Assembly (NCBI GenBank): GCA_020249775.1 | Contig: JADCFA010000023.1 | Location: 1 to 64,000 of the forward strand | Direction: 5' to 3' | Origin: Roseomonas sp. | Lineage (GTDB): Bacteria; Pseudomonadota; Alphaproteobacteria; Acetobacterales; Acetobacteraceae | DNA length: 64,000 bases | Shown here: piece by piece, positions 63,979 through 64,000 of the stretch | How the letters are laid out: each line of letters begins with the position of its first letter | Numbering within the stretch: position 1 is the stretch's first letter | The notes under the pieces: generated by a model | What the model was told of the DNA's origin: nothing | What the model saw: the letters and a program-made list of their open reading frames with translations, nothing else | The model's database searches: none | Made by a program: the position numbers and the translations under genes

Positions 63979-64000
63979 ATGCTTTCCTCCCGCTGCGTTG

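Noticed and set aside
1-64000. CRISPR array, rRNA or tRNA genes
   Set aside because: No regularly spaced direct repeats other than coding repeats, and no cloverleaf or rRNA-like stretch noticed by eye.

Overview
The window reads as a chromosomal segment of a GC-rich alphaproteobacterium, most likely an Acetobacteraceae/Rhodospirillales lineage (Roseomonas-like). That guess rests on three things: strong G/C third-position bias, the large number of orphan Bug-type (TctC) periplasmic receptors, and gene neighbourhoods such as hisZ-purA. No rRNA, tRNA or CRISPR array was seen. All identities come from reading translated sequence, not from database searches.

Layout. 1-2721 (-): an RTX-type glycine/aspartate repeat protein, interrupted by an in-frame stop and a frameshift and running off the left edge. 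3223-10956: Bug receptor, valS, a 62-aa membrane protein, ilvD, a secreted small protein, a cupin and a second Bug receptor. 10957-11633: gene-poor, with a REP-like palindrome and a probable transposase scrap. 11634-18973: membrane protein, host-attachment-family protein, MFS exporter, lrgA-lrgB, peptide-type ABC binding protein, Bug receptor and FAD amine oxidase. 19092-22712: Pho box followed by phnCDEE. 22791-27997: DHA2 exporter, DUF3047 protein, fabI-ackA and an RraA-like protein. 28159-33307 (mostly -): IS1182-like remnant, thiol-dioxygenase-like cupin, Zn alcohol dehydrogenase, Bug receptor and a coupled small ORF-xpaC-telA operon. 33370: 3-hydroxyacyl-CoA dehydrogenase.

34300-36790 is a visibly AT-richer island carrying what I interpret as a retron. 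In transcription order it holds a HEPN-like protein, a 242-aa protein with a possible C-terminal winged helix, a 149-nt non-coding RNA with a perfect 18-bp msd-type hairpin framed by 10-nt a1/a2 complementary ends, and a YADD reverse transcriptase. This is the main candidate for an undescribed (defence) system. It is flanked by a metallophosphatase that has lost its N-terminal metal-binding half and by a decayed IS630 transposase, so the locus looks like an insertion hotspot.

38096-41697 holds two more Bug receptors around a class III aminotransferase. 41736-50061 is a group 2-type capsule cluster: kpsS-like, convergent kpsC-like, then lipoprotein-kpsM-kpsT-kpsE-kpsD/wza in an overlapping operon. 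It is closed by a second copy of the REP-like palindrome. The rest is largely housekeeping: seventh Bug receptor, serC-serA (serine synthesis), purB, two tandem terC genes, hisZ, purA, an ABC-F ATPase, a JmjC ribosomal-oxygenase-like protein, a secreted protein built from a 63-bp tandem repeat, and an NTF2-like secreted protein.
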